From the NCBI GenBank assembly GCA_963818205.1, contig CAWFRG010000009.1, positions 372,001-436,000 of the forward strand: a stretch of DNA of 64,000 bases, read 5' to 3'. This DNA is from CAVVYV01 sp963818205 (GTDB taxonomy: Bacteria > Actinomycetota > Thermoleophilia > Solirubrobacterales > 70-9). Each line of letters opens with the position of its first letter. The first letter of the stretch is position 1. Below the pieces are notes generated by a model, which was given only the letters and a program-made list of their open reading frames with translations, did no database searches and was not told the origin of the DNA. Below, in pieces: positions 49,845 to 58,111 of the stretch. The position numbers and the translations under genes are program-made.

Positions 49845-51319
49845 GCTTGGCGGGACGGGACGATCACCGGCGGCGGAGATCCCGCCCGCATGGATTGCGG
49901 GTGGCGATCGCGGCTGCCGCGATTGTCATCGCCTTAGGCGCCGCCGCGGCGGGTGGCAAGAAGGCTCCGCCCGACTCACAACCACCGACCGGGAGCCAGC
50001 CCGCGGCACCGCCCACCGGCAAGCAGGCGCCGTCCAAGCCCGCCGCTCCCGGCCAGGGGCCGCCGCGGCTCGACGCCAGCGCCTGGGTCCTGATCGACGC
50101 TCGCGACGGCGACGTGATCGCGGCCAAGGCCGCCGAGCGCCCGTTGCCGATCGCCAGCACCACCAAGCTGATGACTGCCTATCTCGCCCTCAAGAACCTG
50201 AAGCCGAATCAGACCGTCACCGCAGCTCCCTACAGGCCGATCGCCTCAACCGAGATCCTCCTCGGCCTCCATCCCGGGGAGAAGATCAAGGTCCGCGACC
50301 TGCTCTACGGGCTGCTGGTGCCGAGCGCCAACGACGCCGCCCAGACCCTGGCCGTCGCGGTGGCCGGTTCGGTTCCCGCCTTCGTCTCGGAGATGAACCA
50401 GGCGGCGCAGGAGCTGGGGCTCGCCAACACCAGCTACGCCAACCCGATCGGGCTCGACTCCCCGAACAACTACTCGAGCGCCCGCGACCTCGTCACCCTC
50501 GCCGACCTCCTCTTGAAGAACCGGCTCTTCGCGCGGATCGTCGACTCGCCGAGCGCCGTCCTCCACAGCGGCGACACGCAGCGCCGGGTGGACACACGCA
50601 ACACCCTGCTGAACCAGGAGCCCTTCATCGACGGGGTGAAGACCGGTCACACGATCAAGGCCGGCTACGTCCTGGTCGGCGCCGGGACAAGGGACTCGAC
50701 CACCCTGATCTCAGCGGTGCTCGGCGCCCCGAGCGAGGCAGCCCGCGACGCCGAGACCCTGGAGCTCCTCAACTACGGCTTCTCTCAATACCGAACCGCG
50801 GCTCCGGTCGAGCGGGGAGCCGAGTTCGCCGATCCGAAGCTCGATTACCGCGACGACCATCTCTCCCTCGTCGCCCAGAGAACCCTGCGGGTGTCCACTC
50901 GCGAGGGCCAGCGGGTGGCGACCAGCGTCGATGCCCCCGACGAGGTCAGCGGCGCGGTCGAGAAGGGCGAGGAGCTCGGGCAGGTGGTGGTGACCGTCGA
51001 TGGGAAGCAGGCCGCGAGCTCGCCCCTTGTCGCCGCCGAGGCGGTGGAGGCGGCGACCTTCATGGACAAGCTGGCCTCGGTCGCCCTGAAGCCGATTGTT
51101 CTCCTGCCGGTGGGTGCGTTCGTGATACTTGTAGTCCTGCTGTTCGCTGCCCGGGGCCGGCGCCCCGATCACGGTCAGCCGAGCCCCCCGCGAAGCGGCC
51201 GCCGCGAAGAGCGAGAGCGAGGTCCGCGGGAGCGCACTCCAGAGGAAAGGCGGAGAATGCACGAGGAGCGAATGCGGAGGCGGCGCCAGAGAGCTGAAGG
51301 AGAGGGAGGCCCGCGGTGA
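49841..51319 (+). CDS. D-alanyl-D-alanine carboxypeptidase (DacA/PBP5 type)
   Basis: 492 residues, S11 family. Signal/anchor VAIAAAAIVIALGAAAAGG, Pro-rich linker, then SxxK as PIASTTKLMTAYLAL, SxN as LVPSANDAAQTLA and KTG as FIDGVKTGHTIKAGYVLVGA. A C-terminal beta domain, a second membrane helix (PIVLLPVGAFVILVVLLFAA) and a strongly basic/acidic Arg-Glu tail follow. Trims pentapeptide stems. TTG start coupled to LysM; end overlaps the PfkB gene by 4 bases. Confidence 0.93.
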   Translation: MSLAGRDDHRRRRSRPHGLRVAIAAAAIVIALGAAAAGGKKAPPDSQPPTGSQPAAPPTGKQAPSKPAAPGQGPPRLDASAWVLIDARDGDVIAAKAAERPLPIASTTKLMTAYLALKNLKPNQTVTAAPYRPIASTEILLGLHPGEKIKVRDLLYGLLVPSANDAAQTLAVAVAGSVPAFVSEMNQAAQELGLANTSYANPIGLDSPNNYSSARDLVTLADLLLKNRLFARIVDSPSAVLHSGDTQRRVDTRNTLLNQEPFIDGVKTGHTIKAGYVLVGAGTRDSTTLISAVLGAPSEAARDAETLELLNYGFSQYRTAAPVERGAEFADPKLDYRDDHLSLVAQRTLRVSTREGQRVATSVDAPDEVSGAVEKGEELGQVVVTVDGKQAASSPLVAAEAVEAATFMDKLASVALKPIVLLPVGAFVILVVLLFAARGRRPDHGQPSPPRSGRREERERGPRERTPEERRRMHEERMRRRRQRAEGEGGPR

Positions 51320-52275
51320 TTCTCACCGTCACCCTCAATGCCGCGATCGACCGCACGGTCGCCGTGCCCACCTTCCGCCAGGGCCACCGCCACCGCGCGG
51401 TCGAGGCGAGTACCGTCGCCGGCGGCAAGGGAATCAACGTCGCCCGCGCGCTCAAGATCCTCGGCAGGCCGGTTATCGCAACCGGTCTCGCCGGCGGGCC
51501 GACCGGCGCCCGCCTGATGGAGAGGCTCGCGGAGGAGTCGATCCTCACCGACTTCACCTGGATCGCCGGCGAGTCGCGGACCAACCTCGCCGTGATCGAT
51601 CCGACCAATGGCGAGCAGACCGAGATCAACGAGCGCGGCCCCGAGGTCAGCTCCGAGGAGCTGGAGCGCTTCCTCGAGAAGCTTCTCTACCTGGCGCGCG
51701 GCGCCCGCATCTGCGTGATCGCCGGGAGCCAGCCGCCCTCGGTGCCCGACTCCTTCGCCGCCCGGATGGTCACCGAGCTGAAGGAGCTCGGGGTGGAGAC
51801 GATCCTCGACATCGAGGGCGAGCCGCTGGTCGCCGCGCTCCGCGCCGGCCCGGGCGCCGTCACCCCAAACGTGAGCGAGGCGGAGGGCGCGGTCGGGCAT
51901 GAGTTCGGCGATCGCGAGGACCTGATCACCGGCCTCCGGGGCCTGATCGAGCTCGGCGCCAGCGAGGCGGTGATCACCCGCAGCAACGGCTGCGTCGCCT
52001 CGCTCCTGGATGGGAACGATCGCGGCGCCTATGAGGTGATCGCTCCGGACCTCGAGCCGGTCGCCGCGGTCGGCTCCGGCGACGCCTTCCTCGCCGGCTT
52101 CGTCGCCTCCCGCTTCGACGGCGCCTCGCCCCGAGACACCCTCCGCTTCGCGGTCGCCTGCGGCGCCGAGTCGACCCAGCACTTCGGCGCCGGGAGCGTC
52201 GATCCGGACGAGGTCAACCGCCTCCTCGACCGGGTCGAGATCAGCTCCCTCGACATCCCCGCCGCCGTCCGCTGA
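51316..52275 (+). CDS. PfkB-family sugar kinase (1-phosphofructokinase-like)
   Basis: 319 residues. MILTVTLNAAIDRTVAVPTF, VAGGKGINVARALKILGRPV, TPNVSEAEGAVG and the catalytic PVAAVGSGDAFLAGFVASRF (anion hole and base Asp). The opening VTLNAAID and GGKGINVAR place it with 1-phosphofructokinase/tagatose-6-phosphate kinases. No PTS gene is adjacent, so fructose-specific use is unproven. Confidence 0.92.
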   Translation: MILTVTLNAAIDRTVAVPTFRQGHRHRAVEASTVAGGKGINVARALKILGRPVIATGLAGGPTGARLMERLAEESILTDFTWIAGESRTNLAVIDPTNGEQTEINERGPEVSSEELERFLEKLLYLARGARICVIAGSQPPSVPDSFAARMVTELKELGVETILDIEGEPLVAALRAGPGAVTPNVSEAEGAVGHEFGDREDLITGLRGLIELGASEAVITRSNGCVASLLDGNDRGAYEVIAPDLEPVAAVGSGDAFLAGFVASRFDGASPRDTLRFAVACGAESTQHFGAGSVDPDEVNRLLDRVEISSLDIPAAVR

Positions 52276-52277
52276 AA

Positions 52278-53834
52278 GTGAATCCGCAAGTGCTCGTGGT
52301 CGGCGCCGGCCCGACCGGGCTGCTGCTGTCTGCGGAGCTGGAGCGACGCGACGTGCCGTGCTTGCTGATCGACGCGCTCGACGCTCCGCAGGGCTGGGAC
52401 CGGGCGACGGTTGTGCACGAACGGTCGCTGGAGATCTTCGAAGCGCTCGGGATCGCGGACCGGTTGCTCGCCGAGGGCGTGAAGACCCGGGGCGCGCGCT
52501 TTCACTCCGACGACGAGATCCTCGCCGAGCTGAGTCTGGACCTGACCGGCAGCCGCTACGGCTTTCAACTCGGAATTTCCGAGGAGGTCACCGAGTCGGT
52601 GCTCACCGACTATCTCGAGGCACACGGCGGTGCCGTAACCCGCTCGACTCGCCTGCTCGGCTTGACGCCGGGAGAGGACGTTGTGAACGCGACGCTCGAG
52701 CGTGACGGCGTGCGCCGCGAGGTTGCCGCGCGGTGGGTCGTCGGATGCGACGGGGTGCACAGCGTCGCCCGCGACGCGGTCGGGATCGAGTTCCCGGGCA
52801 CCGACATCGAAGCGCAGTGGGCCGTCTTCGACGCGACTCTCGAGGGGTGGAACTCCGATTACGACCTCGTCTTCGCGCACCTCGACCAGCCGCCGGTGAT
52901 CCTCACCCCGCTGCCGGGCCGACGGTGGCGTATCTACCTGCGGCCGACATCCGACACGAGCAATCTCGTTGCCGAGGCCGGCGAGGTGCTCGGGCGTTAC
53001 GCGCCGGGGGTCAGGCTTGCCGAGGTCGAGAACCCGACCAGGTTTCACTGTCACTCTCGCGTTGCCGCCCGCTATCGATCCGGCCGCGTGTTGCTCGCGG
53101 GCGACGCCGCCCACGCCTGCACCCCAATAGAGGGCCACGGGATGAACACCGGTCTCCAGGACGCCTTCAACCTCGGCTGGAAGCTCGCCCTGGTCTGCCG
53201 CGGAGAGGCGGGCGTCGGCTTGCTCGACACCTATGAGGCCGAGCGGCAGCCGGTCGCCGAGCGCGTCGTCTCATCGGGCGCCGACATCGAGACAGCGCAT
53301 GCGATGACCGACGCCGGCGAGCGAGCCGCACGCGATGCCGAGATCCGCCGGACGATCGCCGATCCGGATATCGCGCACCACGAGGCGGCAGCCGCCTCGG
53401 AGATCGACCGCTTGTACCCGAGGTCGCGGGCGGTGGCCGGAGACGACAGCTCTGGCCTGACTCCGGGCCGGCTGCTGCCGGATACCGGGCAGGTCGAACC
53501 CGCGGACGGCGATCCGCGGCCGCTGCACCAGCTCACCCATCGTCGCGGCCACACGCTGATCGTTCTCGGCGGCCCGCAAGCGGACCCGAGCCAGGTCGGG
53601 GACCTGGTTGCCGAGCTCGAGGGGCCCTCCGACGCGGCGGTCGACGCGGTCGTCGGCCTCTCCACGCGTCCCGGCGGACCGGAGGTTGGGAGGATCGATG
53701 AATCGGTGGCCGCTCAGCTCGGAGTCGTCGGCGTGACGGTGCTGGCGATCCGTCCGGACCGCTACATCGGCTTCCGTGACGACAGCGGCGATCCAAGGCC
53801 AGTGGCGGCGTACCTCAAGGCGCTGGTGTCGTAG
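52278..53834 (+). CDS. FAD-dependent aromatic monooxygenase (PheA/TfdB type)
   Basis: 518 residues. NPQVLVVGAGPTGLLLSAEL (GxGxxG), DRATVVHERSLEIFEALGIA, VGCDGVHSVARDAVGIEFPG (DG motif), RSGRVLLAGDAAHACTPIEG, HGMNTGLQDAFNLGWKLALV (GD motif), and a thioredoxin-like C-terminal part ending DRYIGFRDDSGDPRPVAAYL. Hydroxylates phenolic or polyketide-like compounds; substrate unknown. GTG start 2 bp after pfkB. It interrupts an otherwise housekeeping order and may be acquired. Confidence 0.9.
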   Translation: MNPQVLVVGAGPTGLLLSAELERRDVPCLLIDALDAPQGWDRATVVHERSLEIFEALGIADRLLAEGVKTRGARFHSDDEILAELSLDLTGSRYGFQLGISEEVTESVLTDYLEAHGGAVTRSTRLLGLTPGEDVVNATLERDGVRREVAARWVVGCDGVHSVARDAVGIEFPGTDIEAQWAVFDATLEGWNSDYDLVFAHLDQPPVILTPLPGRRWRIYLRPTSDTSNLVAEAGEVLGRYAPGVRLAEVENPTRFHCHSRVAARYRSGRVLLAGDAAHACTPIEGHGMNTGLQDAFNLGWKLALVCRGEAGVGLLDTYEAERQPVAERVVSSGADIETAHAMTDAGERAARDAEIRRTIADPDIAHHEAAAASEIDRLYPRSRAVAGDDSSGLTPGRLLPDTGQVEPADGDPRPLHQLTHRRGHTLIVLGGPQADPSQVGDLVAELEGPSDAAVDAVVGLSTRPGGPEVGRIDESVAAQLGVVGVTVLAIRPDRYIGFRDDSGDPRPVAAYLKALVS

Positions 53835-53879
53835 GGCCAGAACGCGGAGTTCGGGTGGGCCGCTGTTATCCTCGGTGAG

Positions 53880-53955
53880 GCGTTGGTTCGAGGTGCAGAC
53901 AACGCCGCAAACAGCGGTTTCTTGCAGTTTTCGCCCCGGCCTGCCGGGGCTTTTT
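53880..53955 (+). ncRNA. Candidate structured small RNA or guaB3 leader ending in a terminator
   Basis: Three consecutive hairpins: GCGTTG (53880-53885) with CAACGC (53900-53905); CCGC-AAACA-GCGG (53905-53917); and an intrinsic terminator (53933-53955). It lies between the monooxygenase stop and guaB3. A TGTTAT (53864-53869) just upstream could be a -10 box. No known RNA family recognised. Confidence 0.4.
53933..53955 (+). terminator. Intrinsic terminator upstream of guaB3
   Basis: GCCCCGGC (53933-53940) pairs perfectly with GCCGGGGC (53943-53950), followed at once by TTTTT. The clearest intrinsic terminator in the window. Ends either the operon reaching the monooxygenase or the candidate small RNA. 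Confidence 0.85.
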
Positions 53956-53983
53956 CGTCCGCGAACGATCGTAGGGTGAGCTA

Positions 53984-55189
53984 ATGGAAGTCGAGATCGG
54001 AAGAGGGAAGAAGGGTCGTAGGGCCTACGGCTTCGACGACATCGCGATCGTGCCCTCGCGGCGGACCCGGGATCCCGACGACATCGACATCCGCTGGACG
54101 CTCGGGCCCTACCAGTTCGAGCTGCCGCTGCTGGGCTCGGCGATGGATGGCGTGGTCAGCCCCGAGACCGCGGGGATCATCGGCAAGCTCGGTGGCCTGG
54201 CGGTGCTCAACCTCGAAGGGATCTGGTCCCGCTACGAGGATCCGGACGAGAAGCTCGAGGAGATCGCCAAGCTGCCGCCCGAGCTCGCGACCCGGAGGAT
54301 GCAGGAGATCTACAGCGAGCCGGTGAAGCCGGAGCTGATCGCCCAGCGGATCGAGGAGATCAAGGCGCATGGGGTGGTCGCCTGCGGCTCGCTCACCCCG
54401 CAACGGGTTGCCAAGCACCACGAGGTGGCGCTCGAGGCCGGCCTCGACATCCTCGTGATTCAGGGCACCGTGATCTCGGCCGAGCACGTCTCGGCCCAGA
54501 CCGAGCCACTCAACTTGAAGGAGTTCATCGCCGAGCTGCCGATCCCGTGTGTGGTCGGAGGCTGTGCCTCCTACAACACCGGCCTCCACCTGATGCGCAC
54601 CGGCGCCGTCGGGGTCCTGGTCGGGGTGGGCCCGGGAGCCGCTTGCACCACCCGCGGCGTGCTCGGCATCGGCGTCCCCCAGGCGACCGCGATCGCCGAC
54701 GTCGCGGCGGCGCGGGGCCAGCACATGATGGAGACCGGCAACTACTGCAACGTGATCGCCGACGGCGGGATGCGAACCGGCGGCGACGTCTCCAAGGCGA
54801 TCGCCTGCGGCGCCGACGCGGTGATGGTCGGCTCGCCGCTGGCGCGCGCCAAGGAAGCGCCTGGCCGCGGCTATCACTGGGGGATGGCGACCTTCCACCC
54901 CTCGCTGCCGCGGGGCGCTCGGGTGGCCACCCGCCAGGACGGCACGATCGAGCAGATCCTTCTGGGACCCGCCCAGGAGAACGACGGCACCTTCAACCTG
55001 ATGGGCGCCCTTCGTACCTCGATGGCCACCTGCGGCTATGCCGACATCCCCGAGTTCCACCGGGCCGAGGTGATGGTCGCCCCGGCGCTGATGTCCGAGG
55101 GCAAGCAGCTCCAGCGCGAGCAGTCGGTCGGCATGGGCTCCAACGGTCGCGCCACCGTCGATACGGCGGTCGCGGTCTCGGATGACTGA
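53984..55189 (+). CDS. GuaB3-family IMP dehydrogenase-related protein
   Basis: 401 residues, no CBS domains. GFDDIAIVPSRRTRDPDDID, PLLGSAMDGVVSPETAGIIG, VGVGPGAACTTRGVLGIGVP (catalytic Cys loop), VIADGGMRTGGDVSKAIACG, ADAVMVGSPLARAKEAPGRG and the end GRATVDTAVAV. This is the actinobacterial/cyanobacterial GuaB3 group, distinct from canonical GuaB. Immediately followed by guaA with an 8-base overlap, supporting a role in GMP supply. Confidence 0.92.
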   Translation: MEVEIGRGKKGRRAYGFDDIAIVPSRRTRDPDDIDIRWTLGPYQFELPLLGSAMDGVVSPETAGIIGKLGGLAVLNLEGIWSRYEDPDEKLEEIAKLPPELATRRMQEIYSEPVKPELIAQRIEEIKAHGVVACGSLTPQRVAKHHEVALEAGLDILVIQGTVISAEHVSAQTEPLNLKEFIAELPIPCVVGGCASYNTGLHLMRTGAVGVLVGVGPGAACTTRGVLGIGVPQATAIADVAAARGQHMMETGNYCNVIADGGMRTGGDVSKAIACGADAVMVGSPLARAKEAPGRGYHWGMATFHPSLPRGARVATRQDGTIEQILLGPAQENDGTFNLMGALRTSMATCGYADIPEFHRAEVMVAPALMSEGKQLQREQSVGMGSNGRATVDTAVAVSDD

Positions 55190-56882
55190 CGCACCTGGGG
55201 CTGCAGCCGCCGAAGCCCAAGACGGGACCATATCCTCCGCTCCTCGCGCGGGTGGCGGCCGGGTGGGCCCCGTGCCCGAGGACATTCCCATACCGCAGGG
55301 CACGGGGGGTACCCGGCCGACAGGACCCGCGCGCCGAGCGGCCCAGGAGGAAGTCCTCGTGCTGGACTTCGGCGGCCAGTACTCGCAACTGATCGCGCGG
55401 CGGATTCGCGAGTGCGGTGTCTTCAGCGAGCTACTCCCGCACGACACCCCGATCGAGGAGATCAGGGAGCGTCACCCCAGGGGCCTCGTTTTGTCAGGCG
55501 GCCCCGCCTCGGTCTACTCGGACGGGGCGCCGGGACTCCGGAAGGAGCTGCTGGAGCTGGGGATTCCGGTGCTCGGCATCTGTTACGGCATGCAGCTGAT
55601 GGTCCACGAGCTCGGCGGCCGGGTCGAACAGGCACCCGCCGGCGAGTTCGGGCGCACCAGTCTCAGCCTCCGCGACGGAGGCGGCCGGCTGCTCGAGGGG
55701 CTGCCCGCCGAGCAGCAGTGCTGGATGAGCCACCGCGACACGGTCTTCGAGCCGCCGCCGGGGTTCGCTGCGCTCGCCTCCAGCCCCGAGTCGCCGGTTG
55801 CGGCCACTGAGGACACGAAGCGACAGCTCTACGGGATCCAGTTCCACCCCGAGGTCGTCCACACCCCTTACGGGACCGAGATCCTCACCCGCTTCCTCCG
55901 AGACGTCGCCGGCTGTCGCGAGCGCTGGTCGCCGGCGTCCGTGATCGACGAGCAGGTGGAGGCGATCCGCGCCCAGGTCGGCGACGCCCGGGCGATCTGC
56001 GGGCTCTCGGGCGGGGTCGACTCGGCGACCGCGGCGCTGCTCGTCCACCGCGCGATCGGCGACCGGCTCAGTTGCGTCTTCGTCGACCACGGGCTCCTCC
56101 GCAAGAACGAGGCGGAGCAGGTGGTGGAGGCCTTTCGCGACCGGCTCGGGGTGCCGCTGGTCCACGTCAAGGCCACCGATCGCTTCCTCGAGCGGCTCGC
56201 CGGCACCGACGAGCCGGAGCGCAAGCGCAAGATCATCGGGGAAGAGTTCATCCGGGTCTTCGAGGAGGAGGCGGCGAAGATCGAGGACGCCCGCTTTCTC
56301 GTCCAGGGAACCCTCTACTCGGACGTGATCGAGTCGGGGGGCGACGGGCGAGCCGCCGCAACGATCAAGTCGCACCACAACGTCGGCGGGCTCCCCGAGG
56401 ACCTCGACCTCGACCTGGTCGAGCCGCTCCGAATGCTGTTCAAGGACGAGGTGCGAGCGGTCGCCGCCGAGCTCGGCCTGCCCGAGCGGCTCGTCTGGCG
56501 CCAGCCCTTCCCCGGACCGGGCCTGGCGATCCGGATCGTCGGCGGCGAAGTGAACCGTGAGCGGCTCGAGATCCTCCGGGAGGCCGACGCGATCCTCCAG
56601 GAGGAGATCCGCGCCGCCGGGCTCTACCGCGAGCTCTGGCAGTCGTTCTGCGTCCTGCCGGTGGTGCGCTCGGTCGGCGTCCAGGGAGACGAGCGCTCCT
56701 ACGCCTATCCGATCGTGATCCGCGCGGTCACCTCCGACGACGCGATGACCGCCGACTGGGCCCGGCTTCCCTACGACCTGCTGGAGCGGGTCTCCAGCCG
56801 GATCATCAACGAGGTCCCGGGCGTCAACCGGGTCACCCTCGATCTCACCTCGAAGCCCCCGGGGACGATCGAGTGGGAGTGA
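55182..56882 (+). CDS. guaA: GMP synthase (glutamine-hydrolysing)
   Basis: 566 residues; XMP to GMP. Glutaminase domain: VLVLDFGGQYSQLIARRIRE, PVLGICYGMQLMVHELGG (nucleophile Cys), IQFHPEVVHTPYGTEIL. ATP pyrophosphatase: ICGLSGGVDSATAALLVHRA (P-loop), VDHGLLRKNEAEQVVEAF, IKSHHNVGGLPEDLDLDLVE. C-terminal dimer domain ends SKPPGTIEWE. The first about 57 residues are an unusual Gly/Pro/Ala-rich extension; starting at ATG 55182 keeps overlap with guaB3, but a GTG at about 55360 could be the functional start. Confidence 0.96.
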   Translation: MTDAPGAAAAEAQDGTISSAPRAGGGRVGPVPEDIPIPQGTGGTRPTGPARRAAQEEVLVLDFGGQYSQLIARRIRECGVFSELLPHDTPIEEIRERHPRGLVLSGGPASVYSDGAPGLRKELLELGIPVLGICYGMQLMVHELGGRVEQAPAGEFGRTSLSLRDGGGRLLEGLPAEQQCWMSHRDTVFEPPPGFAALASSPESPVAATEDTKRQLYGIQFHPEVVHTPYGTEILTRFLRDVAGCRERWSPASVIDEQVEAIRAQVGDARAICGLSGGVDSATAALLVHRAIGDRLSCVFVDHGLLRKNEAEQVVEAFRDRLGVPLVHVKATDRFLERLAGTDEPERKRKIIGEEFIRVFEEEAAKIEDARFLVQGTLYSDVIESGGDGRAAATIKSHHNVGGLPEDLDLDLVEPLRMLFKDEVRAVAAELGLPERLVWRQPFPGPGLAIRIVGGEVNRERLEILREADAILQEEIRAAGLYRELWQSFCVLPVVRSVGVQGDERSYAYPIVIRAVTSDDAMTADWARLPYDLLERVSSRIINEVPGVNRVTLDLTSKPPGTIEWE

Positions 56883-56883
56883 C

Positions 56884-56936
56884 ATCAAACGGGCGCGCTA
56901 CCTGCAGGGTTCGCCCCGCGAGAAGTCTTCAGCGTC
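56884..56936 (+). repeat. Repeat after guaA, shared with the end of cysO
   Basis: CATCAAACGGGCGCGCTACC then TGCAGGGTTCGCCCCGCGAG. The GCGCTACCTGCAGGG core (56895-56909) equals 25755-25769. The CAAACGGG start resembles family A, and like other family-A copies it begins directly after a stop codon. Confidence 0.55.
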
Positions 56937-56943
56937 GCGCACC

Positions 56944-57141
56944 CTAGCGAGTGGTTCTGATCGGCTCGAAGTCGTAGCCGCAGTGGCGGCAGATGCGCTG
57001 GTCGAGGCGGACGCGGCGGCCGCAGTGGTGAAACTGGCGGGTGGGGTGGCGGTAGAGAACGCTGACGGCGATCAGCAGGGCGACCACGAGGAGGACGGCG
57101 CCGCCGAAGGTCTTGATGTTGAGGAGGACGGCGAAGAGCAC
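56944..57141 (-). CDS. Small membrane protein with a zinc-ribbon-like tail
   Basis: 65 residues: MLFAVLLNIKTFGGAVLLVV, ALLIAVSVLYRHPTRQFHHC, then GRRVRLDQRICRHCGYDFEP. One membrane helix and a HHC...CRHC cluster that can bind zinc. Function unknown. It faces guaA convergently. Confidence 0.6.
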   Translation of the reverse strand: MLFAVLLNIKTFGGAVLLVVALLIAVSVLYRHPTRQFHHCGRRVRLDQRICRHCGYDFEPIRTTR

Positions 57142-57189
57142 GCACCCAGGCTAGGTGCCTGGATGAGCCCTTCCAGGTCGGGAGGCGGC

Positions 57190-57741
57190 CTAGAAGGCGG
57201 GATCCCAGGCGAGCAGAGTGGGCAGCGGGTCGATCGCCTTGCCGCCCCGGTACCACCCGGGTCGCTTCCAGAGCTCGAAGTGGAGATGGCAGCCGCTTGC
57301 GTTGCCGGTGTCGCCGACCGTGCCCACCTGCTGGCCCGGGGAGAGGACCTGCCCCTTGGTGACCAAGGGGGCGGTTGCCATGTGCGCGTACATGTAGTCG
57401 TGCCGCATCCTCTTGTAGCGGAGGACCAGATAGTTGCCGGCCAGCCTCTGGAAGCCGGTGAAGATCACTTTGGTGTTGGTGATCGCGACCAGGGGAGTGC
57501 CGCAGGCCGCGAACACGTCCTGGCCCTGGTGGATGCGGCCCGCGCGGCCGGCGCCGAAGCGGGCGCCGGCGTCGCCGTAGTTGTGGGTGCCCTGGACCGG
57601 GAAGACGAAGGAGCCGGCCGCCGGGGGCGGCGGCGCGGTGGGATCGGCCGGGCCGCCGATGCCGCCCGCCTGAGCGATCGCCCGGTCGGCGCCGAGGAGG
57701 AGCAGCAGGCAGCTGGCCGCCAGCGCCGCCAAGGCGCGCAT
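57190..57741 (-). CDS. Secreted M23-family peptidase under c-di-AMP riboswitch control
   Basis: 183 residues from ATG 57741: signal peptide MRALAALAASCLLLLLGADR with cleavage near AIAQA, then the LytM domain with GRIHQGQDVFAACGTPLVAI (HxxxD), YMYAHMATAPLVTKGQVLSP and SGCHLHFELWKRPGW (HxH). A start at 57777 would only add a basic stretch before the signal peptide. The ydaO-type riboswitch lies directly upstream, as is common for actinobacterial wall hydrolases. Paralogue of 7245-8165. Confidence 0.92.
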   Translation of the reverse strand: MRALAALAASCLLLLLGADRAIAQAGGIGGPADPTAPPPPAAGSFVFPVQGTHNYGDAGARFGAGRAGRIHQGQDVFAACGTPLVAITNTKVIFTGFQRLAGNYLVLRYKRMRHDYMYAHMATAPLVTKGQVLSPGQQVGTVGDTGNASGCHLHFELWKRPGWYRGGKAIDPLPTLLAWDPAF

Positions 57742-57782
57742 GCGAACGACGCTGTGGTTGGTCTGGTCCCGAACCATTGGGC

Positions 57783-57932
57783 TTCCGGGCCTACGGGGTT
57801 AGCTGGCGGGCTCGCGCCGCGAAGGCGCTACCAAGCACACTCTGGATTCGCCCCTGGGGCCGGATTGCCTCCGGTCCCTCTGGGTTCCCCGCTCCCCGCC
57901 GGACTGGCCGGCGGGGATTCGGCTCGATTCGC
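57783..57932 (-). promoter_or_regulatory. Cyclic di-AMP riboswitch (ydaO/yuaA type)
   Basis: Read on the minus strand: GCGGGGAACCCAGAGGG, a hairpin GGACCGGAGGCAATCCGG, AGGGGCGAATCC, a GC stem GCGCCTTCGCGGCGC and the 3' signature GCCAGCTAACCCCGTAGGC just before the M23 start. These conserved blocks and their order match the ydaO consensus I know from Streptomyces. A 9-bp stem (57894-57902 with 57908-57916) lies near its 5' side. A -10 box TATACT is at 57943-57938. Confidence 0.85.
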
Positions 57933-57937
57933 GCGGC

Positions 57938-57943
57938 AGTATA
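57938..57943 (-). promoter_or_regulatory. -10 box of the riboswitch-controlled promoter
   Basis: TATACT on the minus strand, just upstream of the riboswitch core, in an otherwise GC-rich stretch. No convincing -35 was found at the usual distance. Confidence 0.45.
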
Positions 57944-58087
57944 ACCACGCCGCGGTGCCAGGCGGCCTGAGCGAAGAGCCAAGCCGCATGTACTCAGCGA
58001 GGCCGAGGAGCGAGCCCGTTCGACTTAGGCGGGGCGGCCGCCTGCACCCGCGACTTGATGGCGAAGCCGGGCTATCATGCGTGCGCG

Positions 58088-58111
58088 GCCGCGCCTCGCG
58101 CGGCGCTTTTT
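58088..58111 (+). terminator. Terminator-like hairpin directly before the rplM start codon
   Basis: GCCGCGC (58088-58094) pairs with GCGCGGC (58098-58104), then GC and five Ts, and the T-run abuts the ATG at 58112. No Shine-Dalgarno is visible. A TATCAT at 58073-58078 could be a -10. Upstream, 57944-58087 holds a family-B repeat copy (about 58054-58070) and no gene. Confidence 0.6.

Noticed and set aside
53880..53920. A tRNA suggested by GGTTCGAGGTGC
   Set aside because: No acceptor stem, anticodon arm or CCA fits around it.
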